The position numbers and the translations under genes are program-made. From positions 1 through 63,843 of the forward strand of contig CAYMNB010000012.1 of the NCBI GenBank assembly GCA_964391725.1: a DNA stretch of 63,843 nucleotides. Reading direction: 5' to 3'. This document shows positions 1 through 8,170 of the stretch, in pieces. Under the pieces are notes generated by a model. The model was not told where the DNA came from, did not search any database, and worked only from the letters and a program-made list of their open reading frames with translations. The stretch comes from SpSt-1165 sp964391725 (GTDB taxonomy: Bacteria > Chloroflexota > Anaerolineae > Anaerolineales > Anaerolineaceae). Numbering within the stretch: the first letter of the stretch is position 1; each line of letters starts with the position of its first letter.

Positions 1-75
1 CAAGTATAGCCCATGCCAGTGTCGTTTGACAGTTGAATATTCCTCACCATGCTGTATCAATCGACGCAAATACGG

Positions 76-81
76 TATAAT
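76..81 (+). promoter_or_regulatory. -10 box of the tRNA-Ser promoter
   Basis: A perfect TATAAT lies 28 bases before the 5' end of the tRNA. No good -35 hexamer sits at 16-18 bases; a TTGACA at 26-31 is too far away to pair with it. Confidence 0.5.
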
Positions 82-108
82 TGAGCCGCTTTGCTGCGAT
101 GAAAGCAG

Positions 109-195
<87 letters not shown>

Positions 196-210
196 CTCCT
201 TTTCAAGAAT

Positions 211-241
211 ATACCTGTCCGCATTGAAACCGGACAGGTAT
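211..241. terminator. Hairpin between tRNA-Ser and a convergent lipoprotein gene
   Basis: Perfect 11-bp arms (ATACCTGTCCG and its complement) around a 9-base loop. The tail TTCCTC is poor in T, so it could be a weak terminator or a processing and stability hairpin for the tRNA transcript. Confidence 0.5.
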
Positions 242-276
242 TCCTCAATAGTCGAACCTATAACTTGCTTTAGGAG

Positions 277-747
277 TCACTGCCAGAATTCAGGATTGTC
301 GAATTCGAAGCCCCAGAAACCAGTGAATTCATCCAACCGCGAAGCGTGGAACACCCCACCCTGCAGCCAGATGTATAACCCGGTGGGATCTTCGTCATAG
401 GGATGATAGACCCACAGCTCACGTATGTATGCCGGGTTGCCCACTGCTCCCAAACGCATACTGTGCAGGGGGCAGCCCAGCACGTCCAGCAGTTCATCGC
501 GGGTCATGCCGCTTAAATCCACGCCTTCCCAGCCCTCTTTGGGTTTGGCGCTGTCTGGCTGGTAGTCCCAGCAATTGACCGTTTCTGAATCGGCAGAAAC
601 CTGCACAGGCAGCACAGGACACTCCTCTATCGCTATCACCATTTCTGTCGGTACCACTTCTGGCTGACTCTGCCCACCCAAACATCCTGCCAGCGCCAGC
701 GCACATACCCCCAGCAAAGCGCCCATAGTCATAATCTTGCGATTCAT
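277..747 (-). CDS. Small lipoprotein with a BamE/SmpA-like core
   Basis: A 156-residue secreted lipoprotein. It starts MNRKIMTMGALLG, then a hydrophobic stretch ending in the lipobox LAGC, so it should be cleaved, acylated and anchored to the membrane. The ATG at 747 is chosen because GAGGTAG sits just upstream and the signal peptide begins there; an in-frame ATG 15 codons further out would put charged residues before the signal. The C-terminal half has GMTRDELLDVLG, then W-V-Y and LYIWLQGGVF, the pattern of BamE/SmpA-type domains (GMT helix, then a beta sheet ending in F-x-x-G-x-V). That family link is by motif only. It is convergent with the tRNA and not obviously in an operon. Confidence 0.72.
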   Translation of the reverse strand: MNRKIMTMGALLGVCALALAGCLGGQSQPEVVPTEMVIAIEECPVLPVQVSADSETVNCWDYQPDSAKPKEGWEGVDLSGMTRDELLDVLGCPLHSMRLGAVGNPAYIRELWVYHPYDEDPTGLYIWLQGGVFHASRLDEFTGFWGFEFDNPEFWQ

Positions 748-951
748 ATCATCTACCTCTCTACTATAATTTCCATCCAATACTGCCGACATAGCCGCCA
801 GTATTGCCCTCTATCATACCAGAAGATACCAATCATGCAGGGAAAAAGGAATACCACCCGCAAAATCCACCGCTGAGGCAATGTCGCTTGCGGTGATGGT
901 GCCTGTGTTAAAAAGCGTTTTTTCAGAATTACTCTCAGCGGTCATGCTTTA

Positions 952-1863
952 TCATTGAGCAAAGTCGCCGTAGTGTCGCGCTGAGTGTTGAAACAGGACT
1001 TTGGCACGCTCGATGACCGCCCTGCGCAAATTACCCTCACCCATTTTCAGGCGCAGATCGGATTCAGAAAATGCCTCACCAAACGAAATACGCGGCGTCA
1101 TCAGCAAGGAACCCGGCTTCAGTATCTGCGTGATCACCTGGCCAAATTCTGCCAGGCGCTGGCGGTCGATTTGTTCTTTGCGCAGCCAGGTGACCGGGTG
1201 ACGAGACCACTGGCGCGAGACCACCCCACTGACCACTGCGGGCATCACTTTGAGATCACCTACAGTGCGAAAAAAGATGTCGAACACATCCATCCAACGA
1301 TCAAAGGATTGTTCTCCTTCAGGATAGGTGAAAGGGTCGGGGTCGCGATGACCGGACGGGAAATACACCAGAGTCCCGCCACGCCGCAGATGCCTGACCG
1401 CCTTGCGCATCGCCACCATACGTTGCGTAGAATCATCGCGGGGTGAGAACAAGAAACGCTCCCGCGCATTCGGCAGCATATCAAAAAATGGGATCACAGT
1501 GGTGATACAACGGATATCATGGCCTTTCAGAGAGGAGAACAACGAAAAGGCATCATAAGCGCCGGGATGGTTGGTCGCCACCAGCAGCGGGCCTTGCGGC
1601 GGGATGTGCTCGATCCCATGCGCGTGAATATCTGAACAGAAAAATTGCAGCGCCCAGCGGCTGGCAGCAGGCAGTCCTTCCTCCTTGACGAGGCGATCGA
1701 AATTCGCACCCAAATGCGCCAGACGGTCAGTCACCTTGCGGAACAAGCGCCATACCAACCCATGGGTGAAGTCAGTCACCGGCAAACCTGCAGCTGTCAC
1801 AATTTCGTTTACGAGTGATTCACTCAAAACCTCTTCTAATGGCCCCTTATCGGTTGAAACCAT
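952..1863 (-). CDS. PlsC-like 1-acylglycerol-3-phosphate acyltransferase family protein
   Basis: 303 residues. It carries the glycerolipid acyltransferase H-x4-D motif as NHPGAYDAF, followed by a second conserved block LVYFPSGHRDPDP (the FPSG region). Such enzymes transfer fatty acyl groups to lysophosphatidate or other lipid acceptors at the cytoplasmic membrane. The usual NH-x4-D is kept, but the spacer is PGAY rather than the common QSxx, seen in more distant members whose acceptor is not known. Start: GGAGG lies 8 bases before the ATG at 1863; the six codons in front of it belong to the ribosome-binding region. It probably has its own promoter (TACAAT-like box near 1905-1915). Confidence 0.82.
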   Translation of the reverse strand: MVSTDKGPLEEVLSESLVNEIVTAAGLPVTDFTHGLVWRLFRKVTDRLAHLGANFDRLVKEEGLPAASRWALQFFCSDIHAHGIEHIPPQGPLLVATNHPGAYDAFSLFSSLKGHDIRCITTVIPFFDMLPNARERFLFSPRDDSTQRMVAMRKAVRHLRRGGTLVYFPSGHRDPDPFTYPEGEQSFDRWMDVFDIFFRTVGDLKVMPAVVSGVVSRQWSRHPVTWLRKEQIDRQRLAEFGQVITQILKPGSLLMTPRISFGEAFSESDLRLKMGEGNLRRAVIERAKVLFQHSARHYGDFAQ

Positions 1864-1940
1864 AAGCGCAGCCTCCAGCAATGGAATGTATTTTTTATGA
1901 TGTTTATTGTACTATACCTGAAACTGGCGCCGCTATCCTG

Positions 1941-2924
1941 TCACCGATTCTGGCGGGAAATCATATAATTCAACTGGCGTACGCCACCGACCGCCAACAC
2001 AGACCCGAACGCGATCGTACCCAGCTTGCCGCCAGCACCCCCCAGGCAGGGTGTACTGAAAATGAACACTGCCCCGGTGAACAATCCTGCCAGCACCATC
2101 CAGCCCATGTTCGGAATACGTTTTTTACTCGACATACCCGTGAAACTGGCGCAAATGGCCACCACCGCCAGGGTGCTGCCATTCATCGGAAACAGGATCG
2201 GCAGCAACAAACCACCCACCAATCCCGCCACGGAGGAAGCGATCACTGGCCCGGTGTCGCGATGCAGACTCAAGGCAAAGGTCGCTACCGCTGCGATCAA
2301 AGACACCGCCATGATATGGCTGCACAGCCGCAACCCCGGGATCGGCGTAAAGAGAAACTCACGCGACAGGATCCCTCCGGCCAGCGTGCTGCCCACCAGG
2401 GCAATCGTTCCCAACCTGCCGCCCACCCCCACAAACATCGGGCGGGTGATGAAGAACAACACCCCACTGAACACGCCTGCCAGGGCCAGTTCGCCATGAT
2501 CAAACAACAGGTTGTTGGAAGTCATGCCCACAAACGCACCGCAGTAAATGGCGGCGCCGTCATCCGGCAGGATCAACCCGGCAATGAGCCCCACTACACT
2601 GGCTGCCACCACCGCGCCAAGCCCCAGGTCATGCGCCAATATGTAGGTGATCAGTGCTCCGAGGAAGACCCCCGCGAAATCACGCAGTGCCTGTTTGGCA
2701 TTGATCTTCTCGATACTGCCATTTTGCAGCAGTCCGCGCCCCTCGGAATAAAGTCCTGTCAGCAGCAGGATGGTCAACAGCACCAGCAGCAGTAACGCCA
2801 GTGAATGGAATACGATTGCCTCAAGAATGGCAAACACAAACAGCACCACCACCATCATCGATAGGGCTATAAAACCGATGAGCGGCGCCCATCGCCGTGC
2901 AGAGATCGGGCTTTCCTTATTCAT
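1941..2924 (-). CDS. Multispanning membrane protein with an internal duplication, function unknown
   Basis: 327 residues, mostly hydrophobic, perhaps 8-10 membrane segments. I do not recognise a named family. Residues about 103-185 and 225-315 are two copies of one unit: GAVVAASVVGLIAGLILP matches GPVIASSVAGLVGGLLLP, AFVGMTS matches ASFTGMSS, and GGRLGTIALVGSTLAGG matches GGKLGTIAFGSVLAVGG. This looks like the repeated-fold architecture of transporters or channels, but no substrate can be read from the sequence. A TATAAT sits 9 bases before the ATG with no Shine-Dalgarno, so the mRNA may be leaderless. Transcribed on the same strand as the acyltransferase, 77 bases upstream of it. Confidence 0.75.
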   Translation of the reverse strand: MNKESPISARRWAPLIGFIALSMMVVVLFVFAILEAIVFHSLALLLLVLLTILLLTGLYSEGRGLLQNGSIEKINAKQALRDFAGVFLGALITYILAHDLGLGAVVAASVVGLIAGLILPDDGAAIYCGAFVGMTSNNLLFDHGELALAGVFSGVLFFITRPMFVGVGGRLGTIALVGSTLAGGILSREFLFTPIPGLRLCSHIMAVSLIAAVATFALSLHRDTGPVIASSVAGLVGGLLLPILFPMNGSTLAVVAICASFTGMSSKKRIPNMGWMVLAGLFTGAVFIFSTPCLGGAGGKLGTIAFGSVLAVGGVRQLNYMISRQNR

Positions 2925-3008
2925 ACTGCTACCATTATAGGACAGGTTTTCCCCTGATTCGATTGGGAAACGAAAATTGAAACGATTTTTCAGTCGGGTG
3001 CATGATTG

Positions 3009-3242
3009 TCAGATTTTCTCGCTCGACTTAACAGGCAATCTACCCGTATAACGATCATCCCGGCCGGCAGGGTAGCCCAGCCGGTTGCCATACGCATACC
3101 GAATCAGCTGTCCGTGATGTTGCCATTCATGCTCCAGCAGGAGGGCTGTCTGATTATCATTTACTTCATGTTCATCAATAAAAGAAAGCCAATCTGTTCG
3201 CTGTGATTCAGGCCATCCAGAACTGCTACCTTTGCGTTCGTA
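3009..3242 (-). pseudogene. C-terminal remnant of a DinB-like protein
   Basis: An open frame of 77 codons that begins directly after a stop codon and has no credible start. It reads like the last third of a DinB/DUF664-type four-helix protein: a helix with LLLEHEWQHHGQLIRY followed by GNRLGYPAGRDDRYT. The H-x3-H spacing resembles the metal-binding helix of that superfamily. The N-terminal two helices are missing, so this is a decayed fragment. Assignment is by motif memory only. Confidence 0.4.
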
Positions 3243-3357
3243 TTAATTAGCAAGCAGCCAAAGCCTGACCACAAAATCATTCCATCAAATCCATCGGCCC
3301 GTTTTTTTTCACTTCACACGTAAAATCAAAATTGCCAAACCAAACTGTTTAACCTAC

Positions 3358-3363
3358 TATAAT
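3358..3363 (+). promoter_or_regulatory. Candidate -10 box of the oxidoreductase gene
   Basis: TATAAT preceded by TTGCCA at 3332-3337, a 20-base spacer, longer than ideal. The implied 5' leader of about 140 bases contains a small palindrome ATGCT-CAA-AGCAT (3403-3415). The rest of 3243-3507 shows no gene. Confidence 0.35.
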
Positions 3364-3507
3364 AAAATCCAGAGCCAATTTTCACAAAAGAGACCGGCCC
3401 ATATGCTCAAAGCATCTGCATACCGTTCATTGGCAGGTGTCGAGGTTATTCGCGAAAACTATTAAAACAACACTATCTCAACCTATAAGAACCATCAGGA
3501 GAACCAA

Positions 3508-4491
3508 ATGTTAAAAATCGCAATGCTCAGCAAGTGGCATGTCCATGCCAAAGATTACGCCAAACAATTCCTCGCCTCAGGCAAAGCCCAGATCACAGTG
3601 GTGTGGGATGAAGAGCCTGAACGCGGTGCCGCGTGGGCGCAGGAACTCGGTTGCGACTTCGAACCATCGCTGGACAAAGTTATGGCACGTAAGGATGTCG
3701 ATGCTGTAGTGATCGATTCACCTACCAATATACATCTTGACATTATCCGTAAAGCGGCTGCCGCCAAAAAACACATCTACACCGAAAAGACCCTGTGCCT
3801 GACGGAAGCCGACGCCCTCGAAGCCGCGCGCTTGATCCGCGAGGCCGGGGTGAAATTCGTTATTTCCATGCCGCAACTGGTTTCGCCCGAGATTCACTTC
3901 ATCAAACAGGCCATTGATGCCGGCTGGCTGGGCAGGGTGTCCGTCTTCCGCATGCGCAACGCCCACAACGGCTCCAGCGCGAACTGGCTGCCCGCCTACT
4001 GGTATGACCCCCAGGCTGCCGGTGGCGGCGCCATGATGGACCTTGGCTGTCATTCCGTCTATATCGCCAACTGGCTGTTCGGCGCACCCAAACGCGTGGC
4101 AGCCATCTACAACACCCTCGACAACCGCCCTGTGGATGACAACGCCATGATGAGCGTGGAGTACCTGAACCAGGCCGTCGCCATTCTGGAAACCAGTTTC
4201 GTCAGTTTCCGTTCACCGCGCATGCTCGAGGTGTACGGCGACCAGGGCGCCATTCAATGGACACGCCAGGGCTTGGAGATGATCTCCACCGTACAGCCGG
4301 GCTTTGAAGACTGGCAGACGGTGACCAACCTGCCGGCCGCGCTGCCCACCCCGGTGGAGCAATTCATCGCCGCCATCCTGGAAGACGATGATGACCATAT
4401 CTTCAGCGGGCTGGAGATGGGCGTAGCGCTTTCCACCGTGCTGGAGAAATCCTATCTTTCTAACCAGAACAACCAGATAGTTACTTTCTAA
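3508..4491 (+). CDS. Gfo/Idh/MocA family oxidoreductase
   Basis: 327 residues. The N-terminal half is a Rossmann NAD(P)-binding domain (VVWDEEPERG, VVIDSPTNIHLDI, then IYTEKTLCL where the family usually has EKP). The C-terminal half has the typical GGGAMMDLGCHS, where D and H line the active site of this family, followed by a beta sheet of the GFO_IDH_MocA_C type. Members oxidise or reduce sugars, inositols and related polyols; the exact substrate cannot be read here. A clear AGGAGAACCAA precedes the ATG. Single gene, closed by a strong terminator. EKT in place of EKP suggests a divergent subfamily, since that lysine normally helps catalysis and is kept. Confidence 0.88.
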   Translation: MLKIAMLSKWHVHAKDYAKQFLASGKAQITVVWDEEPERGAAWAQELGCDFEPSLDKVMARKDVDAVVIDSPTNIHLDIIRKAAAAKKHIYTEKTLCLTEADALEAARLIREAGVKFVISMPQLVSPEIHFIKQAIDAGWLGRVSVFRMRNAHNGSSANWLPAYWYDPQAAGGGAMMDLGCHSVYIANWLFGAPKRVAAIYNTLDNRPVDDNAMMSVEYLNQAVAILETSFVSFRSPRMLEVYGDQGAIQWTRQGLEMISTVQPGFEDWQTVTNLPAALPTPVEQFIAAILEDDDDHIFSGLEMGVALSTVLEKSYLSNQNNQIVTF

Positions 4492-4497
4492 AACCAA

Positions 4498-4540
4498 AAG
4501 CACCTCTGGCATGAAACCGGCGCCAGAGGTGCTTTGTTTT
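4498..4540 (+). terminator. Rho-independent terminator after the oxidoreductase
   Basis: AAGCACCTCTGGC pairs with GCCAGAGGTGCTT around an 11-base loop, followed by TTTGTTTT. The convergent SWIM gene ends just beyond it. Confidence 0.85.
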
Positions 4541-4553
4541 AAACTGCTACTGC

Positions 4554-4790
4554 TTATTTGTCCTTCGCCAGCATTTTCTCCAGAATGATCTCCAGCGCCA
4601 TGGTATGACTGCAATACCCGCGGGTCGCAAAATAATCACAATCACACTGCCATTCCCCCTCGTCATAGGATACGTGATGATTATTGTTGGCGCCGTCAAT
4701 CTCCACCTTGAACTGATGGAAAATGAAGCGCTCCCGTTCTTCTGCATACCTTAATGCTTTTTCGCGTTTTCCGATCAAACCGTAGTCCAT
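4554..4790 (-). CDS. Orphan mini-protein with a SWIM zinc-binding motif
   Basis: 78 residues. The C-terminal half has W-Q-C-D-C-D-Y-F-x4-YCSHTMALE, which matches the SWIM signature C-x-C-x(n)-C-x-H with neighbouring W and H residues. SWIM motifs bind zinc and usually form one small domain in large helicases or MULE-type transposases and in archaeal/bacterial SWIM proteins; here it is nearly the whole protein. The N-terminus is basic and charged (GKREKALRYAEERER). Role unknown, possibly nucleic-acid or protein binding. The ATG at 4790 has AGGAG 6 bases upstream. Confidence 0.72.
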   Translation of the reverse strand: MDYGLIGKREKALRYAEERERFIFHQFKVEIDGANNNHHVSYDEGEWQCDCDYFATRGYCSHTMALEIILEKMLAKDK

Positions 4791-4824
4791 TACCTGTTAC
4801 TCCTTTATAATTTTATTTTATAAA

Positions 4825-4851
4825 AAAACACGCGGACTGATAGCGTGTTTT
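4825..4851 (-). terminator. Terminator of the LysM gene (minus strand)
   Basis: AAAACACGC and its complement form a 9-bp stem with a 9-base loop. On the minus strand it is followed by a run of seven T, and it lies 150 bases beyond the stop codon of the LysM protein gene. Confidence 0.7.
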
Positions 4852-4998
4852 TAGCCAGTGAAATATGTTATCCGATCAAAGAATGGTGCCAAATCAACCT
4901 CTCGTATATTTGCTTAATTCCATCATAGAGGATGGCGATGGATTTGTCAAACAATGTTAAGGATACGCCCGTCCGACACTGAGTAAAATCTCAGCGAG

Positions 4999-6471
4999 TC
5001 AGTCACCGTCTCCACTTCCAGTTTCCTCTATCGGCTTAAACGTTGGAAAAGCGGTGGGCAGAACGATTCTGGTACGAGTAGCTGCCGGCGTTGGTTTTTC
5101 ACCGGCATTATTGTCCAAAGCGAGTAAGACTTCGGCATTGGCAAGATAGAACTCGGCGGCCGGCAGGTCATTGCGCAGCAAAGCCAGCCTTGCCTGATCC
5201 AGGGAATAATAGATGCTCAGTGTCTGGTCGCCATAAGCAAGAAAACCCGGGAAAAAAGCCTTATTCATCACTGTCAACTGGTCAAATGCAGTGGTAAAAG
5301 CTTCGTACTCGATCAAGCGTTCAGGGGCATATTTATCCAGCCAGCGCTGGAAAGAGGTTTCTTCTGCCTGCCAGCTATTGCCCGAATCCGCGGCAAAATC
5401 GCCGGTCTGGAACAAAACCCGCAGCGCCTCGGGTTCATAGGTATCGAGCAGATACTCGGCAAAACAGCCCGCCAGGGCATTGTTAGCATAGTCAAACAAC
5501 AACACATCCAGTTCCATCTCACCGCCGTTGATATCGGGTAGCAAACCCACCTCACTGTAAGCCTTGGTAATGTCACACAGGCTCAATCGTTCGAAACGAC
5601 TGACATGCCGGTCGGCGGCTGCCAATGCCATGCCCTCAGCCACAAAAGGTTGGGGCGAATCCCCCCACATCTGCCCCAGCCAGGCTTTGGCAAGCGCATA
5701 ACTGATATGGAAATTCACGTCGGTGGCATCCCCCGCCCCGTCAAACAACACAAACACCTCGCTATTGGCTGTGACAAAAGAGCGCAGCGCTGGATTGACC
5801 GCAAATGGACTGCCCGCCGCGTATACATGGAATTGCTCATCAAATTCTCGGCCAAAGACATTTTCTGCATGCAAACGCGCATTTTCGATCTCGTAATACA
5901 ATGGTTCGCGCGCCAGGTAGGCATAATCATTTTCGTTAAGCCATAGCACAAGAAAACTCTCATCAATGATGTCTGGTTGATACGTCTGGGTGTAGAAGTT
6001 GTCTGCCGTTGAAGGCGCCAGCACCAGCGTAAAGGTCGGCTGGGGACCGCGCGGGATGACCAGATCCTGTCGCATGACAACCAGGTCACCATACATCCGG
6101 TTACGCCGCTGCATATCCTGCATTCCGACACCCTGTTCGCTGGCAATCGAGATCAAACTGTCACCTGCCACCACCTGGTACACAAATTCGTCGCTTACAG
6201 GCTGCGGGGTCTGATCTTCATCAACCGGAGCAAACACCTCCTCTGTCGGCCGGGGGGTGGCTGTTTCTTCCGGTGCAAGTGGTTGTTCAGGCTGACTTAC
6301 TTCGATGGGGGTGGGCTCCTGAAGACCTGGTTCGCCTGGAGTCGTTGGCGCTGGCATTAAAAATAACTGCCAAACCAGGAAGGCATTCACCGCTACCAGC
6401 AGCAAGATCAGCGCTGTCATCGCCAACAGCGCGATGAACAAAATTTGCTTCAGTTGCTTCTGATTTTCCAT
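4999..6471 (-). CDS. Membrane-anchored LysM protein with a degenerate peptidase-like domain
   Basis: 490 residues from the ATG at 6471 (AAGGA 9 bases upstream; the TTG three codons earlier lacks this spacing). Order: short cytoplasmic start, one membrane segment (about 12-35), Pro/Thr/Glu-rich linker, LysM domain (YQVVAGDSLISIASEQG to QDLVIPR, about 105-148) that should bind peptidoglycan-type glycans, then a domain of about 200 residues that looks like the MA-clan (gluzincin-like) peptidase fold: a helix NFHISYALAKAWLGQ, then PQPFVAEGMALAAA. Where active members have HExxH, this one has HISYA, so it is probably not a protease. Last gene of a likely PP2C-LysM transcript, ending in a terminator. 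Confidence 0.75.
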   Translation of the reverse strand: MENQKQLKQILFIALLAMTALILLLVAVNAFLVWQLFLMPAPTTPGEPGLQEPTPIEVSQPEQPLAPEETATPRPTEEVFAPVDEDQTPQPVSDEFVYQVVAGDSLISIASEQGVGMQDMQRRNRMYGDLVVMRQDLVIPRGPQPTFTLVLAPSTADNFYTQTYQPDIIDESFLVLWLNENDYAYLAREPLYYEIENARLHAENVFGREFDEQFHVYAAGSPFAVNPALRSFVTANSEVFVLFDGAGDATDVNFHISYALAKAWLGQMWGDSPQPFVAEGMALAAADRHVSRFERLSLCDITKAYSEVGLLPDINGGEMELDVLLFDYANNALAGCFAEYLLDTYEPEALRVLFQTGDFAADSGNSWQAEETSFQRWLDKYAPERLIEYEAFTTAFDQLTVMNKAFFPGFLAYGDQTLSIYYSLDQARLALLRNDLPAAEFYLANAEVLLALDNNAGEKPTPAATRTRIVLPTAFPTFKPIEETGSGDGD

Positions 6472-6529
6472 GGGTTGCAATCCTTGTCAGGGTGATCTGG
6501 AATTTTAGTAAGTCAGATGCTGATAACAG

Positions 6530-7966
6530 TTAAACAGTGGTGAGGTCTGAGAATTCTGGGAAACTTTCGAAAGAGAACAGATCATACCCCGTCAACCCCT
6601 GCCATTCGCCCATCGGCTGGTTGATCACCAGTGAATTGGGTGTGGTGGTGGGAGCGACCATCTCGTCTGTCCGGTTCAAGTAACGCATGCCGAACAACAC
6701 CGCCATGACCCCCAAAATGATGACGATCAAAGCAGACAGTATCAACAACACCACATACGCTTTCATGCTGATCTTCTGCGCCAGCGGTTGCGCGGCTTTT
6801 GGTTGCTGACGGAGTTGCTCTGGGGCAGCACGCTGCCCGGTCACCGTGCGCATCTCGTCCGGGGTAACACCGCGGATGTTGCCGTTGTCTTCGTCCACCA
6901 CCGACAACACCATGGTGCCTTCCTCAGATTGCTGGGTCATGGTCTCATCAAAAGCATCCAGCTCTTCATCGGTCGCTGCCATATTGATACCGGGAATGGC
7001 ATAGGCTTCTCGCACCGGAATTTTCGGCGCAGACAGGTCTGGCACAAAATTCTCCGTGATCAGGGTGCTGTCAGAAGCCTGTTCCTGCTTCAATTTGCTT
7101 AATTCCTGAAACGGCGAGCGTGCGTCAAAAGTCAAGGGATTATTGACCACCTCGCGCAGGTCAACCGGATAAGGCTTTCCGCCGTGGTCATAACTGTCCG
7201 GTGTGTTCTCCAGCCGTTCTTCCACCTGCAAGACCAGCACGGTGACATTGTCCTGCCCGCCGCTCTTGAGCGCATATTGAATGCAGTTACGCACCACGTC
7301 TTCCGGCGTGCCTGAAAGAGCGAATTTTTTCACCACTTCCGGGTCTTCTGCATAGCGGCAGAAACCATCCGAACACAACAGCACCCGGTCACCGGGTTGA
7401 ATCGTCTCCACAAAAACATCCGCTTTAAAGGTTTCATGACCGCCCAGACTGCTGGTCAACTGGTTCTTCACCTTGGCGGTTTTGGCTTCTTCTTCGGTCA
7501 GGATGCCATTGCGAATCATTTCGTTCACCAGGCTGTGATCCTGGGTGATCTGTTTGATGCCATTGTTGCGGACCAGATAAGCACGGCTATCCCCCACATT
7601 CACCACTGTCATTTGCTCGCCGCTAATGGCTGCGACTGTGAGGGTGGTGGCCATGCGCGCCTGTGCGTTCTGGCGGATATAGGCAACCAGTTCCTCATTG
7701 GCGCGTTTCATGCCTGCTTTGATGCGCTGCCACGGTTTTAAAGCCGGTTGTGAAAAGTAAGTGTGCAACACCTTCAGGGCAGAAAACTTGCTGGCTACCT
7801 CGCCGGTAGCAGCGCCCCCCACCCCGTCAGCAACAATGTAAAGTCGTCCGAATTGTTCAACCACATCAGCCCTGCCGGGCTCAAAATAGGTCACATAATC
7901 TTCATTGTTTTTGCGTACCAACCCCTGATTCGTGTCACCAAATGCAGTTATCCGCAGGAATGACAT
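6530..7966 (-). CDS. PP2C-type Ser/Thr protein phosphatase with C-terminal membrane anchor
   Basis: 478 residues. The first 240 form a PPM/PP2C phosphatase: GDTNQGLVRKNNEDYV, VADGVGG, NVGDSRAYLVR, LLCSDG and GGQDNVTVLV carry the aspartates that hold two Mn/Mg ions. A long acidic linker follows, then a membrane segment (VVLLILSALIVIILGVMAVL) and a short outside tail. It should remove phosphates placed by the Ser/Thr kinase encoded next door. The start at 7966 is favoured because AAGGAAAGG lies 8 bases upstream; an in-frame ATG nine codons earlier lacks this. A TTGCATA-N5-TATGCAA palindrome lies about 70 bases upstream. Confidence 0.9.
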   Translation of the reverse strand: MSFLRITAFGDTNQGLVRKNNEDYVTYFEPGRADVVEQFGRLYIVADGVGGAATGEVASKFSALKVLHTYFSQPALKPWQRIKAGMKRANEELVAYIRQNAQARMATTLTVAAISGEQMTVVNVGDSRAYLVRNNGIKQITQDHSLVNEMIRNGILTEEEAKTAKVKNQLTSSLGGHETFKADVFVETIQPGDRVLLCSDGFCRYAEDPEVVKKFALSGTPEDVVRNCIQYALKSGGQDNVTVLVLQVEERLENTPDSYDHGGKPYPVDLREVVNNPLTFDARSPFQELSKLKQEQASDSTLITENFVPDLSAPKIPVREAYAIPGINMAATDEELDAFDETMTQQSEEGTMVLSVVDEDNGNIRGVTPDEMRTVTGQRAAPEQLRQQPKAAQPLAQKISMKAYVVLLILSALIVIILGVMAVLFGMRYLNRTDEMVAPTTTPNSLVINQPMGEWQGLTGYDLFSFESFPEFSDLTTV

Positions 7967-8031
7967 TGCACGCCCTTTCCTTGATATTGACATCGCAATT
8001 GCTACTTATTTTAGCATAATATATACATTGC

Positions 8032-8050
8032 TTGCATAATAAATATGCAA
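8032..8050. promoter_or_regulatory. Palindromic operator candidate upstream of the phosphatase gene
   Basis: TTGCATA-N5-TATGCAA, perfect 7-bp arms, in an AT-rich stretch 66 bases before the phosphatase start. Its GCATAATA half is repeated at 8014-8021, exactly 20 bases (two helical turns) away. No regulator is encoded beside it. Confidence 0.4.
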
Positions 8051-8170
8051 CCCTGGCCTTGGAAAAAAAGGCCTGGGGCGGCGCTATCCGCATCATCGAA
8101 CCCGAAACGCTACGCCTCGGCATGGTCGATTTTGCGGAACAATTCTTAATATCGAATCAATGACCTTGGG

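Noticed and set aside
26..31. TTGACA as -35 of the tRNA promoter
   Set aside because: It is 44 bases from the TATAAT, far too distant.
3006..3206. A 66-codon frame on the plus strand
   Set aside because: Antisense to the DinB-like remnant; no ribosome-binding site.
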